Source: Vibrio inusitatus (lineage in GTDB: Bacteria; Pseudomonadota; Gammaproteobacteria; Enterobacterales; Vibrionaceae). Taken from it: a stretch of DNA of 64,000 nt. The DNA lies in contig AP024879.1 of NCBI GenBank assembly GCA_024346935.1, positions 372,001 to 436,000 of the forward strand, in the 5' to 3' direction. Below the pieces are notes generated by a model that searched no databases, had not been told where the DNA came from, and saw nothing but the letters and a program-made list of their open reading frames with translations. Positions within the stretch are counted from its first letter, which is position 1, and every line of letters begins with the position of its first letter. The position numbers and the translations under genes were made by a program. Shown piece by piece: positions 19,594 through 28,197 of this stretch.

Positions 19594-20304
19594 CTAAGAG
19601 GCTTTGGCTAACGTTTGGTTTTCATCGTTTAGCAAGCTTTGAGAAGCATCTCGTGCTTGTTTAGCGTTTCCAGACATAATGCCATCGTAGATTGCTTTGT
19701 GTTCTTCTAGGCAGAAGCGTCCGCCAATAGCTGAGTAGTCGATAAACTGTTTGAATATCGTCGACAAAATATTGCTGAATGGTACGTAAAACTGGTTGCC
19801 AGTGGCTAAGAATACGGTCTGATGGAACAGATGATCGTTAATAGTCCAGTTTTCATAGTCAAATTCATTCGCCGCAGTGGTCATGCGTTGGAAGTACTTT
19901 GATAACTCTTTACGCTGTTCTGCTGTCGCGTTAGTTGCCGCTAGTGCACATGCTTCTGGTTCTATTGCCTTACGTAAGCCTAAGAACTGAGCTAGGAACG
20001 GCTTATTGTCTTCTAAGTCTTGAATCCAATCTAGGAATTGTGGGTCTAAAAAGTGCCACTGACTACGAGGGCAGATTCGAGTTCCAACTTTAGGTTTCGA
20101 TTCTATTAGACCTTTAGCAGATAGAAGCTTAGTAGACTCTCGAAGCGCGGTACGACTGACGCCAAACGCTTCACAAAGCTCCGTTTCACACGGAATTTTT
20201 TGATTTTCTTTCAGTTCACCAGACAGAATCTTTCTCGCAATCTGTCTTGCAACCTGAACATGTATTCGGCGGTCTGAATTTTCCACCAACGCAAAAAGCG
20301 ACAT
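19594..20304 (-). CDS. FadR/FCD-type GntR transcriptional regulator (copy 1)
   Basis: 236 aa. The N-terminal winged helix (about residues 13-80: HVQVARQIARKILSGEL ... FGVSRTALRESTKLLSAKGL) is followed by an all-alpha FCD domain. The FCD metal site has DHLFH and an EEH motif, but where the paralogue at 20893 has His (FIVHSS) this protein has Tyr (FIDYSA), so one usual metal ligand is missing. A good AGGTGG ribosome-binding site precedes the ATG. Its place among alginate genes and the FadR-type operators nearby make it a likely alginate or uronate sensor; the ligand is inferred. Confidence 0.9.
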   Translation of the reverse strand: MSLFALVENSDRRIHVQVARQIARKILSGELKENQKIPCETELCEAFGVSRTALRESTKLLSAKGLIESKPKVGTRICPRSQWHFLDPQFLDWIQDLEDNKPFLAQFLGLRKAIEPEACALAATNATAEQRKELSKYFQRMTTAANEFDYENWTINDHLFHQTVFLATGNQFYVPFSNILSTIFKQFIDYSAIGGRFCLEEHKAIYDGIMSGNAKQARDASQSLLNDENQTLAKAS

Positions 20305-20892
20305 TTTTCTACCACCTGAGTTATTGATTAAAGCCAGTTGTCACTGGACTTAAAGCCATTGTTTTTATGGCTAAGGCTTTTGGACCTTTTAATTGTATTG
20401 TGAGCTTTAGTATTAGTCGCTTGGCGTGAATTGAGGATTGTATCCATCATTTTGTTAAGCCAAACGCCGTAGTTAGAGAGTTTAATCATCATTTTTATTA
20501 GAGTTTGTACTCACTAATTTCCGACTAATACTTTGGGGGTAAAGGTCAAATTTAACAATTGTCACAAGACAACCGCCTCTACCTAGCATGAGTTAAAATA
20601 ATACAATAACATTTTATAACATCAACTAAATACGAGATATAAGTCAAAGTGCAAGTGTAAATTCAGATGTTAATCACGAAAAAAGGCAAGAAGAACAATC
20701 ACGGCTATTCTTGATGTTAATGGTTTGTATGACGAAAGTGAACAAAAGAGATGTAGGGTAGGTACTCTGTTATTGCTTTGATTCGCCCATTAGACGGGGT
20801 ATGTCACGTTTATAGTACGGCTGTGTAGCGCATTCAAATCAAAGTGATATATTTAGCATTAGATAATACATTATTAAAAAGAAAGTTAAATT
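20305..20892. other. Intergenic region between divergent gntR paralogues
   Basis: 588 bp without a gene. It holds only half-matches to the operator (ATAATACAA at about 20599 and ATAATACATTA at about 20864), so autoregulation is not clear from sequence. AT-rich, with room for two promoters. Confidence 0.5.
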
Positions 20893-21612
20893 ATGTCAGG
20901 TTCGTTTAATTCAATCGCAGGCTCAAAACGCAGTTTGCACGTACAGGTTGCTCGTGAGATTGCTCGCGGTATCCTTTCAGGCGAATTGGCCCAGGGCTCA
21001 ATTCTGCCAGGCGAAATGACGTTGTGTGAGCAGTTCGGTATTAGCCGTACGGCACTTCGTGAGGCCGTAAAACTTCTAACTTCAAAAGGCCTTTTGGAGT
21101 CACGTCCAAAGGTGGGCACTAAAGTTGTCAACAGAGCCTATTGGAACTTCCTAGATCCTCAATTGATTGAATGGATGGATGGTCTAGCCGACGTCGATCA
21201 ATTCTGTTTCCAATTCTTAGGTTTACGTCGTGCCATTGAGCCTGAAGCGTGTGCACTTGCTGCACAATTCGCAACAGCTGAACAGCGCATCGAACTTTCT
21301 GAGACCTTCCAGGAAATGGTAGAAGTTGCATCAGAGTCTGAGCTGAATATTGAACGTTGGACAGACGTGGATACTCGCTTCCATAGCTTGATCTTTAACT
21401 CAACAGGAAATGACTTTTATCTGCCGTTTGGTAATATTTTAACGACTATGTTTGTAAACTTTATTGTTCATTCGTCAGAAGAAGGCAGTACTTGCATCAA
21501 CGAACACCGTGAAATTTACAACGCAATTATGGCTGGCAACAGTGACAAAGCACGTCAAGCATCTGCCGAACATTTGCAGGCGACAAATCACCGTCTTCCT
21601 GAAGAAAATTAA
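20893..21612 (+). CDS. FadR/FCD-type GntR transcriptional regulator (copy 2)
   Basis: 239 aa, a paralogue of the gene at 19594 on the other strand: same winged helix (HVQVAREIARGILSGEL ... FGISRTALREAVKLLTSKGL) and an FCD domain with the full candidate metal site (DTRFH, FIVHSS, NEHREIY). FadR-subfamily proteins bind TNGTNNNACNA-like palindromes; the repeated TTGTAATACAA elements of this window fit that. It is therefore the best candidate for the main regulator of the alginate genes, probably a repressor released by a uronate intermediate (inference). Confidence 0.9.
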   Translation: MSGSFNSIAGSKRSLHVQVAREIARGILSGELAQGSILPGEMTLCEQFGISRTALREAVKLLTSKGLLESRPKVGTKVVNRAYWNFLDPQLIEWMDGLADVDQFCFQFLGLRRAIEPEACALAAQFATAEQRIELSETFQEMVEVASESELNIERWTDVDTRFHSLIFNSTGNDFYLPFGNILTTMFVNFIVHSSEEGSTCINEHREIYNAIMAGNSDKARQASAEHLQATNHRLPEEN

Positions 21613-21636
21613 TCAATTTTCCACTAATATTGTAGA

Positions 21637-21660
21637 AGCACGCTTATGCGTGCTTTTTTT
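21637..21660 (+). terminator. Terminator of gntR copy 2
   Basis: AAGCACGC-TTAT-GCGTGCTT followed by a T run, 24 bp after the stop. Confidence 0.9.
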
Positions 21661-21794
21661 ATGTGAAAAATTAATGATTTGTAGAAATAAATCACAGTAA
21701 CAATAGTTACAATTTCGTTACTAACCCGTATGTTTAGATATATAATAAGACCAGTTGGCCATTTGGCTGTTTCCTATAGTCTACGAGAAACTCT

Positions 21795-23660
21795 ATGCCT
21801 CAATCTCTACTACCTAATATCATTCAGTTTATCAGTCAGATTGACCCTTTTGACAAGATTCCTAAGCCAGCATTAAGGGAACTCGCGTCTCAGGTGAAAA
21901 TCACCTATTTAAGTAAAGGAGAAGATGTTGATCTCTGTGTTGAGGGTGATGAGAAGTACTTGTATATCGTCCGCACCGGTTCCATGGAACAACGTAAATC
22001 TGATGGTGTACTTCGTGCGCGTCTTGGGGCAGAAGATCTGTTTGGTTTTACTTTCCTTGACTCAGAAATTGATAGTGACAAAGGCTACAAGGCGGTAGCT
22101 ATTGAGCATACGCTACTGTATTTAATTCCTCATTCTGCTTTGCAACAGCTGTTCAAATCATCCCCAGAGAGTGCAGAGCACTTTGCCTCTCAAGCGCAAG
22201 TACGACTCAAGTCGGCTCTAGACGTAGTATGGTCTGACCGTGAAAAAGGCTTGTTCATTAAAAGGGTGAGTGAGGTTGCTAGTGGACGAGTTGCGGTCAT
22301 GCAGGCAAACAACACCATCCAAGAAGTGGCTCACGAGATGCGTATTGTTAAACGTACTTCTTGTGCTGTTATTTATGATAACGATGAAATTGTTGGTTTG
22401 ATTACTGATAGGGATATGACCAAGCGCGTGATTGCGCTAGGTGCATCTATCGACCAACCGATCTCATCGGTAATGACGTACTCGCCATTAACTATCGCAC
22501 CCGATGATTTAGTCTTGCACGCCGCTTCAGTAATGATGCAATTTAATATTCGCAACCTGCCAATTGTTGAAAACAACAAAGTGATTGGCTTGTTGACCAC
22601 ATCTCACCTTGTGCAGAACCACCGTGTTCAAGCCATCTTCTTAATTGAAAAAATTAAATACGCGACCAGTATCAAGTCGTTGTCGAGCTTTACTCCAGAA
22701 AGACAAGCTATCTTCGAAGCTTTGGTAGAGGGTAAGGTTGCCCCAGAAGTTGTCGGGCAAGTAATGACGATGATCATGGATGCTTATACTCGCCGCATTA
22801 TCCAGATTTCTATTGATAAACTGGGGCCGCCGCCGTGTGAGTTTGCGTGGATTGTTGCGGGCTCTCATGCGAGAAACGAAGTTCATATGCTGTCTGATCA
22901 AGACAGTGCAATCGTACTGACAGATGATGCGACTGATAGCGATAAGATTTACTTTAAACACCTTGCTAGCCAAGTGTGTAATGGATTAGCGAGTTGTAGC
23001 TATCCACTATGCCCAGGCAACTATATGGCGGCAAACCCTAAGTGGTTACAACCGGTCAGCATGTGGAAGCATTACTACAAAAAATGGGTGGCAAATCCGG
23101 AGTACGAGCGTTTACTTAACATCAGTGTATTCTTAGAAATTCGTTCTGTTTATGGCAACAATGACTTTGAAAAAATACTCCGCGACGAAATGCATAAAAA
23201 TATTCGTAATAGCAGAGAATTTTTGGTTTCGTTGACTAATGATGCGGTGAATACTAGCCCGCCATTAGGTATTTTCAATAGCCTTGTTCTAGAAAAGTCA
23301 GGTGAAAACAAAAAGACGCTGAACGTTAAAAAGTACGCCATTAACTTAATTATCGACTTGGCACGAATTTATGGCTTAGCGGTAGAAAGTGATACGTCAG
23401 CAACTGATAAGCGTTTTCAAATTGCTTATGAGAAAGGCTTACTTTCTGAAGATTCGTATAAGAACATTCTTGGCGCATACGAGTTTATTTTATCGTTTAG
23501 ATTCAGCCATCAGCTGACTGCTTTGAAGAATGGCGAAGAGCCAAACAACCATATCGATCCAAACAGCTTTGGTAGTTTTGAGCGTGGGCATCTAAAGGAT
23601 GCGTTTAGAATCATTGCGGATCTGCAAGAGGCTGCAAAAGTTAGATTTGGGACAAGATAG
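21795..23660 (+). CDS. Cyclic-nucleotide-binding/CBS/DUF294 nucleotidyltransferase-like protein
   Basis: 621 aa, cytoplasmic. Domains in order: cyclic-nucleotide-binding-like (about 15-145), a CBS pair (about 150-280, with VGLITDRDMTKRV and VIGLLTTSHL), a DUF294 nucleotidyltransferase domain with the motif AGSHARNEVHMLSDQDSA (about 350-370), and a helical DUF294 C-terminal domain. The architecture suggests a signal-responsive regulator with PII-uridylyltransferase-like catalysis. It lies 3 bp before an exonuclease gene; in other Vibrio this pair typically sits beside acetate/solute symporter genes (recalled, not checked). Confidence 0.85.
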   Translation: MPQSLLPNIIQFISQIDPFDKIPKPALRELASQVKITYLSKGEDVDLCVEGDEKYLYIVRTGSMEQRKSDGVLRARLGAEDLFGFTFLDSEIDSDKGYKAVAIEHTLLYLIPHSALQQLFKSSPESAEHFASQAQVRLKSALDVVWSDREKGLFIKRVSEVASGRVAVMQANNTIQEVAHEMRIVKRTSCAVIYDNDEIVGLITDRDMTKRVIALGASIDQPISSVMTYSPLTIAPDDLVLHAASVMMQFNIRNLPIVENNKVIGLLTTSHLVQNHRVQAIFLIEKIKYATSIKSLSSFTPERQAIFEALVEGKVAPEVVGQVMTMIMDAYTRRIIQISIDKLGPPPCEFAWIVAGSHARNEVHMLSDQDSAIVLTDDATDSDKIYFKHLASQVCNGLASCSYPLCPGNYMAANPKWLQPVSMWKHYYKKWVANPEYERLLNISVFLEIRSVYGNNDFEKILRDEMHKNIRNSREFLVSLTNDAVNTSPPLGIFNSLVLEKSGENKKTLNVKKYAINLIIDLARIYGLAVESDTSATDKRFQIAYEKGLLSEDSYKNILGAYEFILSFRFSHQLTALKNGEEPNNHIDPNSFGSFERGHLKDAFRIIADLQEAAKVRFGTR

Positions 23661-23663
23661 ATT

Positions 23664-24371
23664 ATGTTTAAATTTTTTCATCCTCTGGAAAGTACCAAGC
23701 GAAAAAGAAAGTCACTGGTAGACAGTAAGACAACGCCAAAGCTGTTTAAGCGACTGTTAGAGAGTCCAACACCTGAGGTAGATACACTACACAATGATTT
23801 GGATTACATTATTCTGGATCTTGAAACCACCGGCTTAGACAGCGAGAACGATCTCATCTTGTCGATAGGGTGGGTGGTGTTATCTAAGAGAAAGATCGAT
23901 TTGACCAGTGCGTGTCATTTTTACATCAATCAAGAGTCTCAGGTAAAGCCTGAAACCGCCATAATTAACCACATCACACCTCAAATGCTCGATGAAGGGG
24001 TGTCGATACACGATGCGATGCGAGCATTTTACGATGCGGCTTTAGGCAAAGTAATTGTGGCTCATGGCTGTGTGATCGAGACAAACTTTATCAATCAGTA
24101 TCTGCATAGCAACTATCATGTGTGGAATTTACCATTGATTTGGTTAGATACACTGTGTCTTGAGAAAAAAATGGCCAAAGCGCGCAATGATGTTGAGGAT
24201 GTCGATCTCACGCTATCAGGTACTCGGGTTCGTTATAATCTACCAGAATATAATGGGCACAATGCATTAAGTGATGCATTAGCGACGGCAGAACTGCTGA
24301 TGGCTCAGGCGAAACGCCTTGAACCGAATCATGATATAAAGTTTGGTTATCTGTATAAACTGGGTAATTAG
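23664..24371 (+). CDS. DnaQ-like 3'-5' exonuclease (DEDDh family)
   Basis: 235 aa. ExoI motif LDLETTGLDSENDLILSIGWV holds the Asp and Glu; ExoIII motif is GHNALSDALATAELL with His and Asp. In the ExoII position the sequence is VAHGCVIETNFI, with Glu where Asp is more usual, a variant I recall from this subfamily. It resembles the epsilon subunit of DNA polymerase III but is probably not the replicative proofreader, because it is tied to the DUF294 gene (3-bp gap) and has a basic N-terminal extension. Confidence 0.85.
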   Translation: MFKFFHPLESTKRKRKSLVDSKTTPKLFKRLLESPTPEVDTLHNDLDYIILDLETTGLDSENDLILSIGWVVLSKRKIDLTSACHFYINQESQVKPETAIINHITPQMLDEGVSIHDAMRAFYDAALGKVIVAHGCVIETNFINQYLHSNYHVWNLPLIWLDTLCLEKKMAKARNDVEDVDLTLSGTRVRYNLPEYNGHNALSDALATAELLMAQAKRLEPNHDIKFGYLYKLGN

Positions 24372-24424
24372 AGCTTTAAAAAAGCGCTAAATTCTAGAGA
24401 TAGACCTGATTTTAGGAAAGAAGA

Positions 24425-24449
24425 AAGCCAGCATTATGCTGGCTTTTTT
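24425..24449. terminator. Bidirectional terminator between convergent exonuclease and kdgM1
   Basis: AAGCCAGC-ATTAT-GCTGGCTT with a T run on the plus side and AAGAAAG on the other, so it can serve both genes. Confidence 0.88.
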
Positions 24450-24490
24450 GTTACTAGATATCTAGCTGAATCAAATTCGGGAGTTTGATA

Positions 24491-25171
24491 TTAGAAGCTG
24501 TAAGTTAGACCTACACGGCTACGTAGTTCACGAGTAGCGCTTGTTGAACTTGTGTTCACATCGCCGAATTCTACGTATGGGTACCAGTCACCGAACGCAC
24601 GGCCGGCTGTTAGGTTTAGCTCGTAGTTCTCTTCAGAGTTGTCGTAGATGTTGTAACCATCAGCGTTGTAGTAGTTAGCTTCGAAGCCAAATTTCCAATC
24701 TGCAACAGAGTAGTTTACGTTACCAGTAATACGGTGACGGTTTTCAGTACTTGTACCGTCGCTGTACGTTTTGATATCGTAACGGTAACGAGCACTTAAG
24801 CTAAGGCCGTCAACGCTTTCTAAAGCGTACGTAGCACGTAGTTGAGGCTTGTATGTCATACCACTTGAACGGCCTTCGATTGGCATACCTGGTTGAATTG
24901 TCCAGTTAGTGCCGTCAATTTTGTAACGGTAGCCTAGGTCTAATTCCCAGCCGTTGTTTTGAAGGTCTTGCATAAAGTCGCCGTCAGCGCCTTTAAATTT
25001 AAGTTCACCACTAAAGTAGAAGTTACCGATGCTATCACCCATTTTAACGCGGGTAGAGTGCTGTTCAGTATGGCTCTTGTATTCGTGACGAATGTTAAGA
25101 TTAGCAGCGCTTACTGAAGTAGCCGCGACAGTAGTAAGTAGAGCAAGAGTAACTTTATTTAAAGCTTTCAT
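24491..25171 (-). CDS. KdgM-family oligosaccharide porin (copy 1)
   Basis: 226 aa. Signal peptide ending ATSVSAA-NLNIRHEYK; the mature start (R-x-EYK) and the C-terminal LRSRVGLTYSF, with terminal Phe, mark an outer-membrane barrel of the KdgM family (12 strands). KdgM/KdgN porins let acidic oligosaccharides such as oligogalacturonate and oligoalginate through the outer membrane. It is the shortest of five paralogues here. AAGGG precedes the ATG; an operator lies 33 bp upstream. Confidence 0.9.
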   Translation of the reverse strand: MKALNKVTLALLTTVAATSVSAANLNIRHEYKSHTEQHSTRVKMGDSIGNFYFSGELKFKGADGDFMQDLQNNGWELDLGYRYKIDGTNWTIQPGMPIEGRSSGMTYKPQLRATYALESVDGLSLSARYRYDIKTYSDGTSTENRHRITGNVNYSVADWKFGFEANYYNADGYNIYDNSEENYELNLTAGRAFGDWYPYVEFGDVNTSSTSATRELRSRVGLTYSF

Positions 25172-25203
25172 GGATAACCCTTATGAGTCATTTGTTGGTG
25201 TTA

Positions 25204-25214
25204 ATGTATGACAA
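25204..25214 (-). promoter_or_regulatory. Proximal operator of kdgM1
   Basis: ATGTATGACAA (TTGTCATACAT on the minus strand), 33 bp upstream of the ATG. The same 11-mer precedes all five kdgM genes. Confidence 0.65.
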
Positions 25215-25410
25215 ATATATTAAGGGTGTTGGAGGTTTTATGCATGTGACGCTCGTCACTTTAAGTGTGAGTTTTAGGTTTTATGGTTTTTTACCTGATG
25301 ATTTGCAGCCTATAAGTGGCTGATATTGTTGGTTTTGAATATTTTCAATTTAGTTCCATAAAAAAATCTGAGCAAGTTAGAAACGTGCAGCATATCTTGT
25401 GCGATTGATA

Positions 25411-25464
25411 TTTATTAATAATACAAATGAAATTACATATGCACGGAAGGTGATCAAACTCACA
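25411..25464 (-). promoter_or_regulatory. Likely kdgM1 promoter with CRP site and distal operator
   Basis: On the minus strand a CRP-like site (GGTGA-N6-TCACA when read on plus, 25449-25464) is followed by TTGTATTATTA (25416-25426), in which TATTAT could be the -10 element. The CRP centre lies about 45 bp from the expected start, as in class II activation. That would give a leader of about 240 nt. Confidence 0.55.
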
Positions 25465-25569
25465 AGTAATTGTAACTGAAGGTACTGTGACTAAGTAAGT
25501 ACACCGTAGTTGCAGTAGGGGAACAGAGATTAAGTCTATGTAATTGAGTTGGTTTCTTTCAATAGATAT

Positions 25570-25602
25570 CAAAAATTAGGCGATAAACGCACTATCGCCT
25601 AA
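25570..25602 (-). terminator. Terminator of kdgM2
   Basis: Stem TTAGGCGAT ... ATCGCCTAA followed on the minus strand by TTTTTG, 22 bp after the kdgM2 stop. Confidence 0.8.
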
Positions 25603-25623
25603 TCAATACACTGGGCTTATGGT

Positions 25624-26382
25624 TTAAAAGCTGTAGGTAATACCAACTCGTGTTCGAAGTTGGCGGTCGTCTGTTTTAGAGCCATCTTTACCTTTGATGT
25701 TCCAAAACTCTACATAAGGACGGAAGTTATCTACTTTATAACCCACTTTAAAACCAAGGTCCCAATCCCAGTTTTCATTGTTAGCTAGACGAACGTCATC
25801 GTAGTTGTGGTTGTAGTTAGCCTCATAGCTTAACTGAAGGTTTTTCCAAGCTTCATCTGAGAATTTGTAAGACCCCGTTAGAGTGATCTTACCTTGTTGG
25901 ATAGTTTTTCCTGCTCTTTCGATGCTACCCCCGTCAGATGAACTTGTGTTGGAAGCACTATCTGTAAATGTTTGAAACTCATGACGATAACGTAGGGCTG
26001 TTGTTAAACCAAAGTCCGCTTTGTATCCGACACGTAATTGAGGCTTGTAGGTCGTTTTATTATCACCAAAAGTAATCGGCATACCAGGCTGGACATACCA
26101 GTTTTTATCTAGGGTATACGCTACACCCCAATCGAACTCTGAGTCACCACGCTCTACTTGATTAAAGAAATCTGACTTGTCTTCGCTGTTAAACTTTTGT
26201 TCAACGCTAAAGTAAAGCTTCGCGGGATCTGCAATCTTAACTGAAGAACCAATCTTTATACGATGTGCAAATTCTTCACTTTCATGCTTGTACTCACCAC
26301 GGTAGTCCAGAGAACCCGCATTTACAGATGCCGCTGCTACAGTAGTAAGTAGTGCGATTGTAACTTTATTCATTGCTTTCAT
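25624..26382 (-). CDS. KdgM-family oligosaccharide porin (copy 2)
   Basis: 252 aa. Signal peptide MKAMNKVTIALLTTVAAASVNA, close to that of copy 1, then GSLDYRGEYKHE; the C-terminus LRTRVGITYSF ends in Phe as expected for BAM recognition. The middle block KNWYVQPGMPITFGD ... YKPQLRVGYKADFGLTTALRYRHEF is shared with copies 3-5. It is monocistronic, with its own terminator. Confidence 0.9.
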   Translation of the reverse strand: MKAMNKVTIALLTTVAAASVNAGSLDYRGEYKHESEEFAHRIKIGSSVKIADPAKLYFSVEQKFNSEDKSDFFNQVERGDSEFDWGVAYTLDKNWYVQPGMPITFGDNKTTYKPQLRVGYKADFGLTTALRYRHEFQTFTDSASNTSSSDGGSIERAGKTIQQGKITLTGSYKFSDEAWKNLQLSYEANYNHNYDDVRLANNENWDWDLGFKVGYKVDNFRPYVEFWNIKGKDGSKTDDRQLRTRVGITYSF

Positions 26383-26421
26383 TGGTTATTTACCTTTGCT
26401 TACGTTTGGCAATAAGTCGTA

Positions 26422-26432
26422 ATGTATGACAA
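26422..26432 (-). promoter_or_regulatory. Proximal operator of kdgM2
   Basis: ATGTATGACAA, 40 bp upstream of the ATG. Confidence 0.65.
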
Positions 26433-26631
26433 GTATCTTAAGTATTTGCAGTGATGTCTGATGTGACCTGGATCTCTATGAAGAGCGTATTTATAATTTT
26501 TTTGCGTTTGAATATGCACTGAAACTAGTTGCAACTCAGGTTTTTAAAGGCGTCTAGAAGTTCATTTTATTTTTCTAAAATAGTCGGTACGACGTTCTAT
26601 TGAGCGGTGATGGCGGTGCTGTTATATATTT

Positions 26632-26670
26632 TTATAATACAAATGATAGGAGGGTGTGATCTAGTTAAAA
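26632..26670 (-). promoter_or_regulatory. Distal operator and CRP-like site of kdgM2
   Basis: TTATAATACAA (26632-26642; one mismatch) and TGTGATCTAGTTAAAA (26655-26670; left CRP half-site perfect). The operator sits 250 bp upstream of the ATG, close to the 245 bp seen for kdgM1. Confidence 0.5.
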
Positions 26671-26804
26671 GAAAAGCAGGTTCTACTTGTTAAACAAACC
26701 TTCTAGCATTAGTGCAGTAGTTCTTGAACTAGTCTAACTTACCCATTGTCAGTAGTGTGATGTTATGAATGGTGTCTCTTATCAATGGGGGGGCAAATAA
26801 AAAG

Positions 26805-26834
26805 AAAAAAGCCACAGCGAATAGCTATGGCTTT
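26805..26834 (-). terminator. Terminator of lipoprotein 1 gene
   Basis: Stem AAAGCCA.AGC ... GCT.TGGCTTT followed by a T run on the minus strand. Near-identical hairpins follow lipoproteins 2 and 3. Confidence 0.85.
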
Positions 26835-26877
26835 GGAAGTAAATGTATTGGTTACCAATTATGCGTTAGTTTAACTT

Positions 26878-28110
26878 TTATTCTAGAATGTTCTCTTTAC
26901 CAGATGCTGTATTTACGGCGCTTGGTTGTGCATATATTGCTGTGTTTCTGATGTCAGAAGTGTTTTCTGCTGAAAGCAGTGTTTTGTATCCAATAAACGT
27001 ATTGCTTTCTATCGTTACATTACAAGTAAGATTGTCTTCACTTGGTTTGATAATAGCGCTGCTTGAGTCTCCGACTTTAATTCCACCTACGTCACTACCT
27101 CCGGCATTAATAGTGAATGTGTTATTGGTAATTGCTGAACCAAATCGGCCGTTGTCACTACTACAGTTAATCCGAATGGCATTGTTTTGGAAACTACCAC
27201 TCAAACCGACAAATTCACTATCATCTAAAGTAAAGTAACCACGTGAGAATAACCAACTAGCTTTTTTGGTACCTAGATCATCTTCAGTAATATCGTTTGC
27301 ATCAAATTTAAGATTTTCGAGAACTACTGGGTCAGAGTCTTTACCAATTTTTCCGATTACTATTGCACCAGTTTCGTTATCTGAAGTCCCCGCAGACTCT
27401 CTACCGAAACAGCCAGCTAGATTAGTATTTGCAAATGTAATACCTTTGATTGCTGCTCCCGCAGCAGTAACATCGATACACGCATCACCAATGACTGTTG
27501 CTAGACCAGCTCCGTCAAGTGTAACTGCTTTATTTAATTCAATAACACCAGTATTAAATGTGCCACTAGCTGACAGACCGATAATGTCGCCGTCTTGGGC
27601 TGAGGCGATTGCCGCGTTTACTTCTTCTACTGTTGTCGGCTTCCCATCAGTGGCATTTTCCAAAGCTGTAATGACGTCTTCATCTTCAATCTCTGTCGCA
27701 GAGTAAGTGGTTGCAACGCCATCTTTAGTACAAGACATATCTAGTTCGCTATTCGCTACAGTATAGGTACATTGATTACCATCAAAGGATACTGAGCCTT
27801 CTTCGTCTGCAGAATATGAAGAGCTTTCGAAAGTGTAGCCATTAGCTACATCACCTGTGTAGATGCTAAGAGCACGAGTACCTTCTTCATCGTTAGCAAA
27901 AAGATAAGGTTGCGTTCCACTTAAAGATAAAGCAGTTGTGTCACTGACCATATCCCAGTAAACGTTTTCAATAGAGTAAACTTCAGATGGTGGTGGCGTT
28001 ACCTCTGGTGGTGGGGTTATTTCATTATTTTCATCACCAATATCAAAATCACAGCCGAACAAAAATGCACTGGAAATAGCTACCGCAATAGCAGTTTTTG
28101 AAGCTTTCAT
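26878..28110 (-). CDS. Lipoprotein 1: N-terminal module plus beta-helix (PL6-like fold), function unknown
   Basis: 410 aa. The lipobox gives Cys20 (SAFLFGC-DFDIG) with Asp at +2. Residues about 42-160 form a beta-rich module also found in lipoprotein 3. Residues about 165-400 look like a parallel beta-helix: EEVNAAIASAQDGDIIGL, AVTLDGAGLATVIG, GITFANT, NNTFTIN, ESNTFIG. This resembles the start of the PL6 lyase at 43.8 kb (LREKILNAKNGDVIEI), but I see no counterpart of the catalytic Lys/Arg segments. It lies 87 bp after kdgM3 with no terminator between, so they are likely co-transcribed. Probably an alginate-binding surface protein (inference). Confidence 0.8.
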   Translation of the reverse strand: MKASKTAIAVAISSAFLFGCDFDIGDENNEITPPPEVTPPPSEVYSIENVYWDMVSDTTALSLSGTQPYLFANDEEGTRALSIYTGDVANGYTFESSSYSADEEGSVSFDGNQCTYTVANSELDMSCTKDGVATTYSATEIEDEDVITALENATDGKPTTVEEVNAAIASAQDGDIIGLSASGTFNTGVIELNKAVTLDGAGLATVIGDACIDVTAAGAAIKGITFANTNLAGCFGRESAGTSDNETGAIVIGKIGKDSDPVVLENLKFDANDITEDDLGTKKASWLFSRGYFTLDDSEFVGLSGSFQNNAIRINCSSDNGRFGSAITNNTFTINAGGSDVGGIKVGDSSSAIIKPSEDNLTCNVTIESNTFIGYKTLLSAENTSDIRNTAIYAQPSAVNTASGKENILE

Positions 28111-28197
28111 AATTTTCTCTCTTTTATTTCTCGTTATGACTTAGCTGAGTGAAGCTTTAGTGTTCCGCTAAGCAACCATTATTATTTTGTTTGTTGA

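Larger units (their letters stand above)
25172..25623. other. Upstream region of kdgM1
   Basis: No gene. It holds the proximal operator, a distal operator/CRP pair about 245-290 bp upstream of the ATG, and the kdgM2 terminator. The layout matches the upstream regions of kdgM2 and kdgM3, so the promoters are paralogous. Confidence 0.6.

Noticed and set aside
20305..20892. Autoregulatory operators between the two gntR genes
   Set aside because: Only half-matches to the operator are present, so they are mentioned in the intergenic entry but not listed as sites.
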